Below, piece after piece: positions 1-12,399 of a DNA stretch of 64,000 bases. This stretch comes from Glandiceps talaboti (taxonomy: Eukaryota; Hemichordata; Enteropneusta; Spengelidae), in assembly GCF_964340395.1 (NCBI RefSeq), contig NC_135551.1, positions 17,572,003-17,636,002 on the forward strand. The letters run 5' to 3'. Within the stretch, counting starts at the first letter, position 1; every line of letters begins with the position of its first letter. The position numbers and the translations under genes are program-made. Below the pieces are notes generated by a model that was not told where the DNA came from, did no database searches, and saw only the letters and a list, made by a program, of their open reading frames with translations.

Positions 1-1684
1 AAAATTGCTCAATGGTGCATCGTTCCTAGAGCCACTTATATATACGGAAGATTAACGGCAATTTAGGTTTAAATGTTTAGATTTATATATTTATGTCAGG
101 AATAAGATAACGTGTGTTGCAATTGTTTACCATTGTGCATATAAACATTTTCGTTATAGGCTAGATTAACATAACTATATACCGTAATGGTACACCATTT
201 GACGGTAATGGTACATCGTTTGACGGTATTAATACATCATTTAACGAGACTACATGTACGTTTGGCCTTGATTATGTGCAAAACACTGTCAACAGTGATT
301 GTAAAACTTGATCGAATAAATAAGTAAATTAACAGTTAATTTGGAGTGACGTGTCCGTATATTGTGTATACTTCATTTGACGATAAAACATATTTACCTG
401 TTTGCCAAATTACGTTGCGTGGCATAAGCATTTCCTGCATTATGCTCGAAGCAGGAACGATTTTCATCACAGGGAAGGATTTTCCTAGAGAGAGTTAATT
501 TTTCATCAGCATGGTGGTGTGTCAGTCTACTTACTCTAGTCCTGGGGGAATGCACATTAATTTAATAGAATTGAGAACCTATATATATATACTTGTAAAT
601 ATATTTACACTGAATTCATAAAAAAATATGGGGCTGCCCGACCATCGATCACGCTCCTGAACATGTTCAGTGCCCCTGTCACACTTCACAAATCTATCTG
701 GAAATTGTCTACAGTAGTGCATCGATAGGTGATAAGTTTATTGACAGGTATGACATAATATTTAGACAAATGTGAACTTATTATGGAATGTCAAGGATAC
801 ATAAATACTATAGTTTACCAACATCAAAGCAAATCACCCCATCACCTTATCAGTTATTAACAAACAATATTATTAGTCAGTGGCATGAAAGTGGAATTCA
901 GGTCACACAGTACATGTATGCAAGAATATGCGTAACAGCAAACTACAATGTTTCACCGATATGAAAAGGTGAATTAGTATTATATGTGCAGTGTAGGGTT
1001 TAAAGAATAGTTTTAAACTGTTTACCGTTTTATCAATGACAATCGAGTCAAACACCTTCAGCATATTCCACTATGTAATGACTTATCACAATTTCAAATC
1101 ATCCTCTGGTTCAAGTCAAGTGACACTATCTGACCTGACAAAAGTGTCTGTCATATGTCCATCATAGAACAGGGCAGTAGTTGAGTACAGTAAATAGTCG
1201 TGAGAATATGGGTAACTGGCATAGTAATTATTTTTAGGCTGTGATTCATCCTACGATGAGCCAATCTATTTTGAATTCTACAACTTCATGTATTTTGGCA
1301 TTTGTGGTATTTTCATTTTCAGGAGATGATTGAAAAACTGTGTGATCGACTATGCCATTGATGATAAAGTTTAGCATGGACTTAACAATGAATATAATAT
1401 TTTATATAATTTTGTAAGTTTAGCAAACATTTTGGTTTCATTATTTTCAATCAACGATTTTAACATTTAATTGTCATACATTTGCCAGATACCTTTTAAC
1501 TGTGTGATTTTTATTATTATGTAATATTAAGCCCCTTCACTTTTACTACTACTAATGATACTATCAACAATTTATTTTTAATGACTATTACACAATGCGT
1601 GTCTCAACGGTCTGTACACAACAAATTGCAAGATATATAAATATTAAACAATAACATTTACGAAAAATGAACGTTTTAAGATTT
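1..1684. other. No recognised gene; AT-rich non-coding DNA
   Basis: AT-rich sequence without a long open frame or a recognisable domain. It is probably intron or upstream flank of the EGF-module gene whose first visible exon is at 2360. A possible splice acceptor near 1232 is followed by a short open stretch that resembles no family I know, so I do not call an exon. Confidence 0.5.
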
Positions 1685-1975
1685 GTCTAGACTGATTCGA
1701 ATTTTCTCTATCAACCGAAAATCTGGTGGAAGATGATTCCAAAGTTTTGGTGCATTACACTAAATGCCCTATCACCATATCATTTGGAAGTTTTTTTCCC
1801 ATGGACCTTAGAAGAAAAAACCTTCAATCTCACCCCAACACTTTCACTCGTTTGTGTACTGGTTGATCAATATTACTTAGTTCCAACAAGTAGCTCAGTG
1901 CTGGCCTGCCATGACAGATAATTTTGAACACAATACAACGATTCTTGACACGAATCCACTCCTCGACGGGGAGTC
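1685..1975 (-). mobile_element. Degenerate 3' end of a LINE reverse-transcriptase ORF
   Basis: On the minus strand the sequence reads in pieces like the extreme C-terminus of CR1/Jockey-like non-LTR retrotransposon proteins. One piece is EEWIRVKNR...FKII, followed by GRPALSYLLELS. Then come GDRAFSV and KLWNHLPPDFRLIEKI. The order and spacing match the usual LINE tail (WLPVKKRI..., then P.LWN.LP...FK..LK). The pieces lie in different frames with stops, so it is a dead fragment, probably sitting in an intron. The assignment to a LINE tail is fairly safe; the exact clade is not. Confidence 0.55.
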
Positions 1976-2359
1976 ATTGTAAGTTTTTGAGTGTGTAGGA
2001 GTCATGTGAAGGAATATATTAGTTGTCCTTGTGTAAGGGGGTCGAACGACGGGAATAAGAATTTAATTGATATTCTCTACAGTGCTACGAATGTGAGTCG
2101 ATGTGCAGCAAAGAAATATTGCATCATGCACGATATAGTTGGTGACGGCAATGTCACTCTAAACAGTTTGGACTGTCAGTACGTCTGGTGCATAGAATAC
2201 TCTTTATCATGGCATATTTGTTGAATCTTTTGTTTTTAAAAAAAAATTGTATGTTATATTCCAGACTAATGTATAATTATATGTAGGGTATAAATACAGT
2301 TTATTTCTGTAATACAGCGATGTTTAATCATAACTTACATTTTGATTATACTTGTCCAG

Positions 2360-2482
2360 ATATTGATGAGTGTTCTACCGATAACGGAGGATGTGTTCAT
2401 TTGTGTACCAATACTGATGGTAGTTATGATTGTTCCTGTAATGTTGGTTATCAATTTATGGATAATCTGCATGATTGCGAAG
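2360..2482 (+). CDS. EGF-module exon 1 (calcium-binding)
   Basis: Acceptor ...TCCAG before 2360 and donor G|GTAAGA at 2483; 123 bp, phase 1-1. It encodes (D)[15 protein letters not shown]..., ending HDCE, with six cysteines in EGF spacing. Confidence 0.85.
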
Positions 2483-5400
2483 GTAAGACAGATGACATGC
2501 ATTACAAGAACTTGAATGGCATTCGTCCTTTAAACTTTATATGCATGATACATTCTTTCTAGGTAAAGGGGAGCACCACTACAGGAATACATATTTTATT
2601 TATTTTTTATTTAAATATTTTCACAAGCATTGGATTCTAGAGTGTCATTAAATGATTTTACGTCATGATTGACAAGAAACAACAAATTGAATCTTGTTCC
2701 ACGTTGATTGTTCTTTGACTGATTTAGCCATGATCCTATATTGCCTCATGGGAATCGGCTGACATTCATGTTTATTAGATTGACTGTTGATACTGATCTC
2801 TCCTAAGTGCTTACTTTCAAATGAATAGTCATGCTTATCTAATGTTCATCTATGAGGCAACAATGGATCACTGTAGGACAATGAATAAAGTTTCAATTTG
2901 GTGTTTCTGGCCTGGGCCAACGCATTAAATTATTCTGATGTTAAATCATGAAATGACTCTCCAGAGCCCCAAAGTTTTTATAATGAAAACAAATATGTAT
3001 ATCCCGGAGTGGTATACCATTTTTGAGACATCGTCAAGTAAGGATAGTTTGAAGTCAATATAGAGATTCCAATCGCCAGTAGCAGAATCAAAAGTAAAGC
3101 ACATGGCCGTATTCTTGATGAATAGCGTACGTGATGTCGTGTACGTCGAGATTTTCATGTGATACATTCAGTGAGGGTACCACTACTTCCAGTAGGTCGA
3201 GGACATAGCTGAAGCAAAGAGAGATACCGTATATCCTAATTCTTGATATGTAAATTCAAGGGTCTATGAAAGAGTGTAGATATGAATTTATTAATTAATA
3301 CAATGTGGTCTGTAGTTTTAATGACTGTTTCTGGTATGTAAGGTAAACACATGTTCAAGGCCATTGAGGGCTGAGTGACAAAACTTATCTTACAGTCTAG
3401 GCCCCTTATTATGTTCCTTTCTCCATAGATATCGACGAATGCGCAACTGATAATGGTGGGTGTGACCACTTCTGTGCTAATTCCATTGGTAGCTTTCAAT
3501 GCTCTTGCCAGGACGGATTCGACCTTGGTAACGATGGATTGGCTTGTATAGGTAATATTTCATCTTCAGTATTTGCAAATTGTTTTACGATTCAGTTTTT
3601 CACAATAAGTACAAAATAAATAAACGAGGACACGTGTCAAACCTTTTCCACTACACTTCTCCAAAAACTTGAGTTTAGAAACAATTTGTTTAAGAAGAGG
3701 ATCAAGATTAAGAAGACAAGTACGTATGTGTTTTACTTTTCAGACATTGACGAATGTGCTTTGGCTACCCATGATTGTGAACAAGTGTGTATTAATGTAC
3801 CTGGCAGTTGGGAATGTGGCTGTGCGGAAGGATACACTGTTGATCCATGCAGTGACACTTCGTGCACAGGCAAGTTGTGTCTTGTTGTATTCTGAATTTT
3901 ATTTAGAACAAGCTAATTTCTCTCATAATGCCCAACTTCAGTTGTAGGCTGTATAAAGTTTGCACGCCCCCAAACGTTTCATCTGATTGGCCATCATCAC
4001 ACATTCTATGTAGTTTCTACTTTTAACGATGGTAATACCTTTACCTTGTAAATTCTGTGATGTTAAAAGGGTTTTGCTCATTTTCGCTTCTGAAGCTAAG
4101 CGAACGCCTCTACATCGAAGCAGCTTGCAATAACTACAGGGTTAATATTTGGTATCGGGGAAGCCATGTTCAAAATATTTGTGATAAATTAAAAGGAACA
4201 GTTTGATTAGTACTTCTGTTGTTGGATAAATGACAGCTTGTACCTCCACTAGGAGATTCTGCTCACAATCAACTGCGAATGAAAAAATTTCAACAAAATA
4301 TATTAAGTCAGGCTACCTTGATTATTCATGTGGCTTTGTTTCGTTAATGTACGATTCAATTCTAATACATTTATAATATTGCAAATATAGATATTAATCA
4401 ATAGGGTCGTCCTTGTATAGTTGTATAGCGGTTAGCTCGTACGTCTCTAACCTTTGCAGCCTGGGTTCGAAACCGCCAAGCGTCGGCTGATTCACCTTTA
4501 ACCAGGTATGTATGTAAGAAGGGTAATGCTCAATTTGACTCTGCCGAACAACACATTATTTTCCTGTGTACTACGGTTTCCTCTGTTTCTTCAACACTAG
4601 GGCGCTACTCTTGTCGCGACCATTCAACAAATTTCCTAATTATTTAGACTAATAAAGACTATTATTATAAAGGCAAATGTACTTCATAGCAATGTTTCCT
4701 ATTATTTCTCTCAATATACAATAGACATCAACGAGTGTATAGAGGATGACGGAGGTTGCAATCAAGTCTGTAGAAACACCGACGGAAGCTTTCAATGTTC
4801 GTGCATCAACGGTTACAAACTTTCTGATGATGGGCTCGTATGTGAAGGTACATTGTGTATAATCATATTTGCTTATTTTTTTCACCGTTTACAATATTAT
4901 ATATCCATTTGTCTTGCCATATCTGTGGATAAGAAATTGTTTTTATTCAGCTCCCCCCTCCCCCCACATCCCATTAGATAATATTTAATTCCTAACCCCT
5001 CCTTTTCGGTATGTATCTATTCGTACAGTCAATCTCACAATACCGTGCAGCTTTACTGTTTGACACAACCACGCAAAAACCAATAAGAAATTGGACATGC
5101 TACACTTTAAAATAGGAAGATTGAATGAGTACAGTTTCTTGTTATATTTTGCCGAAGTGAAATGGACTACACATGCCACTGGCATGCAGACATAAAATGA
5201 ACACCAACATGGATATTTTACGCGCTCTTCATCGGGTGATTGAAACTAAGAAAAACATTGGCGTCAGAATGTCTGCATGGAGTTGCAATACGTTTTAAAT
5301 AGTTTATTTCATTTAGCACAAATTGCGATCTTGCTATTGTAGTGTGACATATGCAGTTTCTTGTTGGTTTCTGAGTGGTTGTATCAAACAGAAAAGCAGC

Positions 5401-6564
5401 ACGCGGTACGGTATTATGAAATTGACTGTATGTTATGCACCATTCTGTTGACTTCATATGGTCATTCAGTCCCTTCCATACATTCAATATGCTTTGGTTT
5501 TTTACTGTCTACCTAAAATTGTAACATGCGAAAGCCGTCAGGGGACTTCCGACTTCCAACTGCTTCACTGAAATAACAAATTAAATGAATGTATACTAGG
5601 AGGCCAAAGGCATACTAACACATTCACATGATTTCAGTAGAAGATCTCTAACTCACACATTTTATGTTTGTTTTCAAGACATTGATGAATGCCAGCAAGA
5701 TGAATTGACATGTCCGGAAATTTGTGTTAATTCTATCGGAAGTTACTCGTGTTTGTGTATCGTTGGCTATAATCAAAAGACGCCCCTGACATGTTCTGGT
5801 ATGTTTGAATGATGCAATAACATTCTTTTATTTATGTGATAATTCTTACCCCATGGAAGTTTTCTATAGATTTCTCTGTCCATCACATTGACCCTTTTGA
5901 TAATACTTTTGGTTGTGAACGCGTACGTGTGTGTTAATATTACCTGAATCGTTCGAGTGTTCCTGTAACAAGCCTTTCCATCTCGATGCAAATGGTCACA
6001 CTTGCTCAAGTAAAGATTGTACATTTCCCGATTTCTTTCGCATACAAGAAAAACTGATGGAGAGGCATTAATTCAGAGGGAATGTATCATGCAGGCAATT
6101 AATGGCATTTTACATACCTAAATCTATGTTACATTATGATACCAATGGTCCTTTAATGGTATAGACTTCAATTTCGAGGTCATGACACCTGCCTGAACTT
6201 CTTGAAGTGAGGTTATTATATTGTTCTTCAACTGTATTATGAAACAAAGTTTATAATGTACTGGGCCCATTCTTTCACTGTGCTTGCTTACTCGGAGAGG
6301 AAATTTTTTAAATAAAACCATATTTCATGTTTTGTTATACATTATAAATCATTTATATATTTATTTACTGTCTTTCCAGGTAGTAATTACTGCAATAAGA
6401 ACAATGGTGGATGTTCTCAAGTCTGTGAAAGTGTACGAAATATGCCTCAATGCAGTTGTCATGATGGATATGAATTGGCGCCAAATCACAAGGACTGCTT
6501 TGGTATGTGATATATCATCTTTTTAACTGAAGTAAACATAGTATGATATTCAGTACAGCCAGCC

Positions 6565-6597
<33 letters not shown>

Positions 6598-6937
6598 TTT
6601 AGTTAGTTACTTTTACCATAGCCATAAAACTCAGAATCCATATTGTGGATTTCTGAGTTCGAACATGAGATGTGTATGTACTCAAATATTGGATATGGAA
6701 GCATTGCCACTAATAGGCACATAGTGATTGTTACTGTGTGAAATCAAATATTAATGTTTATTCATCAATACATTGCTTGACTGGTGCGATGCCAACCATC
6801 TCTTTTCAGATATCGACGAATGTCAAACTGGCAGAAATGAATGCACTCAGAACTGTGTCAATTCTGAAGGAAGTTACACCTGCAGCTGTAATGAAGACTA
6901 TACCCTTGACAGTGACGGCAAGACATGTACACAATAA
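2360..6937 (+). CDS. 3' end of a multi-EGF (calcium-binding EGF) secreted/matrix protein gene
   Basis: Seven exons at 2360, 3429, 3744, 4725, 5679, 6380 and 6810 each encode one EGF module of about 41 residues. All introns are phase 1, so the modules are symmetrical and shuffle-ready. Six of the seven start with D-I-D/N-E-C, the calcium-binding EGF signature. Each has the six disulfide cysteines, and most carry the N/D-x-x-G-S-Y/F-x-C stretch. The last exon runs into a TAA stop at 6935-6937 instead of a donor. Proteins of this type (fibrillin, fibulin and similar) work outside the cell, using calcium-stiffened EGF strings for adhesion or matrix assembly. The N-terminus lies upstream, outside the window or unrecognised, so the family name cannot be fixed. 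No membrane segment follows the last module, which suggests a secreted protein. Confidence 0.85.
2950..3220 (-). pseudogene. Possible pentraxin/concanavalin-like exon remnant, antisense in an intron
   Basis: On the minus strand a frame reads [18 protein letters not shown], very like the W-x-H-x-C-x-T-x-(D/S)-x-x-T-G-D-W-x-L-Y-x-D core of pentraxin-type jelly-roll domains. It is followed by a short GIYIFV...LGLW stretch. The part expected upstream ([20 protein letters not shown]) appears in a different frame, and the present frame has a stop just upstream. It therefore looks like a frameshifted relic of a pentraxin-like exon lying antisense between two EGF exons. The match is short, so chance similarity cannot be excluded. 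Confidence 0.4.
3429..3551 (+). CDS. EGF-module exon 2 (calcium-binding)
   Basis: Acceptor CCATAG before 3429 and donor G|GTAATA at 3552; 123 bp, phase 1-1. It encodes (D)[15 protein letters not shown]... with six cysteines and the calcium-binding signature. Confidence 0.85.
   Translation: MSTNAQLIMVGVTTSVLIPLVAFNALARTDSTLVTMDWLV
3744..3869 (+). CDS. EGF-module exon 3, followed by a GC donor
   Basis: Acceptor TTTTCAG before 3744; 126 bp, phase 1-1. It encodes (D)[15 protein letters not shown]... and has one extra cysteine near the end (DPCSDTSC). The donor reads ACAG|GCAAGT, a GC-AG intron whose other positions fit the consensus perfectly. The frame requires this junction, because reading on gives a stop within a few codons and the neighbouring phases fit. 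Confidence 0.8.
4405..4620 (+). mobile_element. tRNA-derived SINE
   Basis: A tRNA-like head has an A-box-like stretch (TAGCGGTTAGCTCGTACG) and a perfect B box, GGTTCGAAACC, at 4464-4474. An unrelated body follows (CCTGTGTACTACGGTTTCC...). It lies in the intron between EGF exons 3 and 4. I see no clean acceptor stem with a CCA-compatible end, so this is a SINE rather than a working tRNA gene. Confidence 0.65.
4725..4847 (+). CDS. EGF-module exon 4 (calcium-binding)
   Basis: Acceptor CAATAG before 4725 and donor G|GTACAT at 4848; 123 bp, phase 1-1. It encodes (D)[15 protein letters not shown]... with six cysteines and the calcium-binding pattern. Confidence 0.85.
5679..5798 (+). CDS. EGF-module exon 5 (calcium-binding)
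   Basis: Acceptor TTTTCAAG before 5679 and donor G|GTATGT at 5799; 120 bp, phase 1-1. It encodes (D)[15 protein letters not shown]... with six cysteines. Confidence 0.82.
6380..6502 (+). CDS. EGF-module exon 6 (no calcium signature)
   Basis: Acceptor TTTCCAG before 6380 and donor G|GTATGT at 6503; 123 bp, phase 1-1. It encodes [15 protein letters not shown]...[11 protein letters not shown]..., a six-cysteine EGF module that lacks the D-I-D-E start and so probably does not bind calcium. Confidence 0.82.
6565..6608 (+). repeat. (TTAG)n microsatellite
   Basis: About ten copies of TTAG/GTTA, slightly interrupted, in the intron between the last two EGF exons. Confidence 0.9.
6810..6937 (+). CDS. 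Terminal EGF-module exon with stop
   Basis: Acceptor TCTTTTCAG before 6810. It encodes (D)[15 protein letters not shown]...[12 protein letters not shown] and then TAA at 6935-6937. The stop falls two residues after the sixth cysteine, where other exons have a donor, so this is the C-terminus of the protein. Confidence 0.85.
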
Positions 6938-7349
6938 TTATGTTGTTTTGATATAACTTTGCCTATTATTTATAACTTTGCCTATTAGAGGCTCCGATTT
7001 CATTTCTTACATTTCCGTGTATTCTTCATTTATGCATATTCCTTGTTAGTTTCACTGAGTTATATTGTGTTTAAGTATTAAATCTAGTTACAGTTCAAAT
7101 TAGAGAAGTTATTTACGTTTTTACCTACATAGGAATGTTGTCATTTTCTCGTGTAGCTCTAGTACATAGCCTCTGTGCACTTATGGCTTGTCATGTTAAA
7201 AGCCCCAAATTCTATATAAAATAGTTCACCACAAATCACTTTTTAATGCACGTCTTTGGATAGAGAGGCACTGTTTTCGAGATCCAGTCAACTGTAGACG
7301 AGTTTTATGCTCACTTTACTGTACAACAGGTGTGCAAGTTAACACATTC

Positions 7350-7355
7350 AATAAA
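7350..7355 (+). terminator. Candidate poly(A) signal of the EGF gene
   Basis: AATAAA about 410 bases after the stop, the first canonical hexamer downstream. An ATTAAA-type variant also occurs near 7077. Which one is used cannot be told from sequence. Confidence 0.45.
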
Positions 7356-8604
7356 GTCCTAAGCGTCGCTGCACATTGGATTAAAGGTTGGCATTGTAAC
7401 AATGAACAAGAATGTGGAAAGAGTCATCCATAGATAAAGTTTCATTGTTTAAAAGTGTTGTTAATGGAATTAAGAGCACAGTTGAAGCAATGGTTCCGAG
7501 ATGGAGAGGAGAATAACTGTATTCATAACTGAGAGGGTATGAATTATACTTATTCTAATCTTGTCAAGTATTGTGCATTCAATTATACTTTGTCATACCA
7601 GCCTAGAACTCCTGTCTACACTGATTTCTTGAATTGATCACGAGTTAAGGACCAAAAACAAGTATATGTAATGTTATAAAAAAAAGTACAGTTACTGTAA
7701 AATTTCAAGTTTATGTTGTCTAAAACCCAACTGAGAAGAACACTTATTTAGCCTTACCTCAGACCATTATAGAAATCACCCTTCTATAAGTTTCGACCAC
7801 CATGTAGCATTTTGCATGACGGCTCGGGACGTCATAGACGCTATGTTCATATGTGAATCAACAGTGATGATTAAAACAATTCAACAAACCAAAAAGTGTG
7901 ATGATGAATTTATTGGCATCGATAACTTGGGCTGTAAAACATAAAGAAACACACTCGGAAATTTAAACAATATGAAGTCACTCCACAGGCACTTGTTTCT
8001 CGAGATACATATCAAGAATGTTTCTATCTTGCGGTGAGAAGACTTGATCACAGAAACAAGTGTTATTTTACCCCTTTCATATACAATTGGCTAAACACGT
8101 AAATAGTATCGATATTATCAACATTTTATCGTATTCTGATACTTATCTCGGAAAACAAGTGGCTGTGAGTCACTCCCTTCAAACTACGCACGAGTATAGT
8201 TTATTGTTCTATCATATCTTATCTATAGCCTAGTATATATTTACCGTGGCTTTCCTATCAATTCTACGTTCCCAGAGTAACACAGAGTTTGGTTTGAACT
8301 TTGTAACCTTCATAAGGTTAAAATTACTGGTCCACGGTACCACTAATTTTGAAATTTAATTTTGCATTGTACCTGACTGTCTAGTAGTAAAATCAATACA
8401 GCTATAAAAACCTGAAGTGATCTAACTCATGCTATGTCATCCTGCTTAATGACATAAACAACAAATTGTAGTTACAACCGAACATCCTCGTTTGACTCAC
8501 AATAGCGCCATCTAGTGGTACATTGTAATTACATGCGTACTGGATTGTCTCGTGAGATTAAATCAACTTAAATACCACAATATACTTCACCGTTGGATTC
8601 GGAG
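7356..8604. other. Intergenic, nothing recognised
   Basis: AT-rich DNA without open frames, recognisable domains or clear repeats. Confidence 0.5.
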
Positions 8605-8870
8605 TCACATGATGGGCGAATGTTAGAGTGGCTTGTAATTTGCACATTGTAGTTCGAGCCCCTTTGCAGCCGTTTGTTTCCCATAGGCAAGATTTGAACC
8701 ATGACTGTGCCCCCGTCAACCCCGCTGTGTAATTGGGGTCCTAGTAAGATAGAGTTTGCAATGTGAATGCTTTAATTGTATGCGCTTATAGAGGCTGCAC
8801 TGGATTGTATGCTCCCCAGGGAGTTGAGGAAATGTAAAGGACCGTTGTAAGCAGTGAACCCGAAAGTTGT
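8605..8870 (+). mobile_element. SINE-like element
   Basis: A degenerate tRNA-like head (ATGTTAGAGTGGCTTG... with GTTCGAGCCCC as B-box remnant near 8653) is followed by a body (ATTGGGGTCCTAGTAAGATAG...) and a tail (TATGCTCCCCAGGGAGTTGAG). This layout resembles SINEs known from marine invertebrates. Boundaries are approximate. Confidence 0.5.
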
Positions 8871-9087
8871 AACCTGCCAGTGTCAATGTTTTTAGCGTAT
8901 GACTCTGAGCCGAGTTCTATACATAACCGGCATCCGTTTAGTCAGTCTCTCTGTATGTTTCACTGTTTCCGATGAAAGTGTCTGTAGTTTGTCAAAAAAT
9001 TCGTCACTGCTGTTGACAAACGTTCCGCCGTTGACAAAATGTTCCCTAATTGAAAGTCTGTGGTGTAATTTTACTGATCTCAACATA

Positions 9088-9841
9088 TAAGTATATGAGG
9101 AAACAAGCGTTTCTAGCATCTGCTTCCTTTTGAATAGAACCTCTTGTGTATTCTGTATATGTTGTAAGGATTGACGTTGTACTGATTAATGTTTAATCAA
9201 TTTACACAGCTAAAACCCTCAAGGATCCAGTACATTTGTCTGTAAATCACTTAGCCTATTGTTGGCTTTTCGTGTTTCCATTAAAACCAAAGATTTCGAA
9301 TAAGAACATGCATAATAGATGACGGAGACTGTCACTCAATATATATATATATACGTATTGCAACCTGCCAGTACAGAAAACAAGAAACTTGTCTTGCCAT
9401 CTGGCTACAGGGAGTAATTGCTAATAACTTGGACTATAGTCAAAAGTTACAGTCTCAAAATATACATGGTGATTATGAAATACAGAAGTCTTGTAGGGAA
9501 TAGAATTGAATAAATACAAAACTGTATATGGCTAGAGGTAGGAACTGCACTCAAACGAGGCATGTTTCAATATTAAGTATGCGTGAATCATGTGACAAGA
9601 AAACGTATGAAAACGATCTGATTAGCAGAAATGAAGTGACTATGATTCTGAGTGGACAAGACAAAAGTGCAGGTATATAATACAATAAAAAGAAAGAATT
9701 TACAATTACACTTAGAGATACACTTAACACCCGTCACAGTATACTTAATATCTGACACAATACACTTAACATATAGTCATAGTGTCCACGATTATGAAGT
9801 GCTGTGTTATCAAGACATTTATGACTGTGAAACACTTCTGT
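9088..9841 (+). repeat. Left arm of a dispersed inverted duplication
   Basis: This stretch is the reverse complement, at high identity, of 24671-25306. Landmarks shared in inverse order are the GACGGAGACTG block, the CTCAAGGATCCAGTACATTTG block and the TAATATCTGACACAATACAC block. The left arm has an extra segment of about 130 bases near 9423-9560, flanked by two copies of a TGGCTA(C/G)AGG motif. The two arms enclose the minisatellite element and the intact Gypsy element. It could be an inverted segmental duplication or two copies of an unclassified repeat. Confidence 0.7.
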
Positions 9842-11092
9842 AGCGAGAAATAGCACGAAGCTTCTTGTTTTGCTTGGGATGAGTTGAGACACTGGCAGCA
9901 TCATTTGGATAAGTCGGATCATATATTAATTCACCAGTTTGGGAACCACACATAATGTATCTAATGCACCACTTTAGGGCATAATCCGAGACAGCACTTA
10001 GTCTAGTGTATTAAGTGCTGTGATGACTGTCATTTTGTAAGAAGGTTGTTTAAAATAGACTGCAATTCTGCTGATATGTATCCCCTAGTAGCGTTTTTCA
10101 CAATTTTTCGTTTTTCCTGCGTGCGTGTGGAAATCGGCTATGTATTGGTTATCAAGGTATAGGAGAAATTACATCAGTGTTGATGCTGATTAACCAAATT
10201 AGGAACTGGATATTCTCATTAAACCTATACTTGGGTGATTTTATTTCCTGAAAAATGACAGACTTGCCATCAACTCATGTGAGGGCAATAGAAATGTAGT
10301 TTTATGTATGTAGTCGGAATATAGACCAGACATAATAAAAAGTGTACACAGTTGCAATATTTCCATACTTTGAAATATTTTGGAAAACAGTAAAACGCAA
10401 AAGTCAGTCATTTATGTCCAAGAAATGCGATCATGTTGTGTTTTATACAGGATCCAGGTAAGAGAACTGCAGTTGTAGTTGTATTAGATGACGTAATTTG
10501 TAATAAATAACAGCAATTTTAGAATCATTGTGGGTATTTCATTGCAATTGTACCATTGGATGTCAGAGTATGGCTGCAGAGGTACAATGATGTTAAGATA
10601 CAAGGATAGATAGACACGATAGACAGATAAACCAATTAAAGTAACCCTCTCCCCTCTTGGGTATGCATGTACAATAGGGGAATAATTGGAGTAAGTTAAA
10701 ATGTTCAGCCAGATTTGAAACATCATTTGCATCTGACTTATTCCATACATATGTTTGACTTTGATGTATGAATTGCTTGCTTAATTTGAACTTATCAACT
10801 TAGAGTTAGATGAACATGTATTTACGTGAGTATGGTGAAAAAGTAATGTGATTGGCTGATGCAAAACTCCCTTCTTCTATTCATGGCCTTGGTAGTTTCA
10901 CTTGTAATAATCAATACCTTACAATGAAACCAAAGAAATAAGAATACTTTAGCTGTCTTTGTAACTTTGTAACTTCCATTGACAAAGGCAAAAATTAATA
11001 GTAACTTGACAGGTAAACTAAAATTTTGGCATTTAAAAGTTTTTCGTTGCCACAGGACTGCTTTCAAAGAATTTGCAGAATAAGCAGAAGTA

Positions 11093-11095
<3 letters not shown>
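9842..11095. other. Intergenic, nothing recognised
   Basis: No open frame of note and no recognisable repeat. It lies between the inverted-duplication arm and an AT microsatellite. Confidence 0.45.

Positions 11096-11183
<88 letters not shown>
11096..11183. repeat. (AT)n microsatellite
   Basis: About 85 bases of uninterrupted AT dinucleotides. Confidence 0.95.
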
Positions 11184-11186
<3 letters not shown>

Positions 11187-12269
11187 TTCAGTATAAGAGG
11201 TAAGTCATAAACTGAAGGAAAAGCGCTCAATACTGAAAAGTAGAGCTGTATTACACAAAATACAGAAGTTATGGTCCGGAGCCGTTACTCAGAGTTTCAC
11301 GCTTGAATGCGATCTTCGGACGACTAAATTTTAACGGAAATTCAAGTAATTGAATTCGAACTCGCAGAAGAACTGGTACCCGGAGGTGATGCGCGTTGAG
11401 GTTTGACATGGTGGAATGAAAGAATGTATTTGTTTTCATGGCGGCACTTTGAAATCAGTGCAAATAAATCAGGACTCCTTAATAAACGATCAGAACTGAT
11501 TTCAGACAGCCTAAATTACTTTATGCATAAAATGTCAGCCAGCACAGGTTAAATAAATTGGGATGTACTCATTTCGAAACGTAATGCTTTAAGCTATTTG
11601 TTGATGGGAAGGATCCTTATAGTCTTCCAAGTATGCTCATGACTAAAACGTAAGGTGGTATATGAATCAAAGTCGACATGAAATACCCTGTTTGGATATG
11701 TTTTCTTCACACCACAGACCTGCCGAAGATTTGTTGCACTTCTCTACAAATTCAATTTCATTCCTGCAAGAAAAATGATTAAATTCCAATCAAGTTTGTA
11801 CATAGCCTTCTAAAGGTCTAAGCGACTGTCAAATCTAATTTAGTCAAATTTTAATACAGTATTGGAATGCAGAATCGTTGTACAACCGACATTTGTAATA
11901 ACTGCCGAAATTTGTAATAACGCCGATATTTGTAATAAAAATCACGTTTTTCGTGTAATAAAACCGCCATTTGTAATAATTGCCGAAATTTGTAATAATT
12001 TCTATGAACGACAAATGTAATAAAAATTGCCGATATTTGTAATAAATTTCAGAAAAAAAATGTAATAAAATTGCCGAAATTGGTAATAAAAAATTACATT
12101 AAGGAGGGTCCTTCCTTTCACACTAAAACATGGGTTATCTAAATAAAGAAATACAAGATCGCAAAAACATCACGTCAAACGAAAGTGGATTTAACAAGCA
12201 TTAATTGAATTGGTTAATATAATAATTAATTGAACAATTAAACAAGTTATTATTATTTCAATCAATCCG

Positions 12270-12270
12270 C

Positions 12271-12303
<33 letters not shown>

Positions 12304-12345
12304 TGTATGTATGTATGTATGTATGTATGCATGTATGTATGGTAT
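12270..12345. repeat. (GTAT)n microsatellite
   Basis: About 17 copies of ATGT/GTAT inside the minisatellite element. Confidence 0.9.
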
Positions 12346-12399
12346 GTGATGAGGAAGTTTAAGAATGATTGAACAAACAAACGAACGAATTAACGAACA

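Noticed and set aside
4405-4490. tRNA gene
   Set aside because: Good A and B boxes but no acceptor stem and a SINE body attached.
8892-9119. Minus-strand 75-residue frame next to the left duplication arm
   Set aside because: No similarity to the signal-peptide-like exon beside the right arm and no splice sites that support it.
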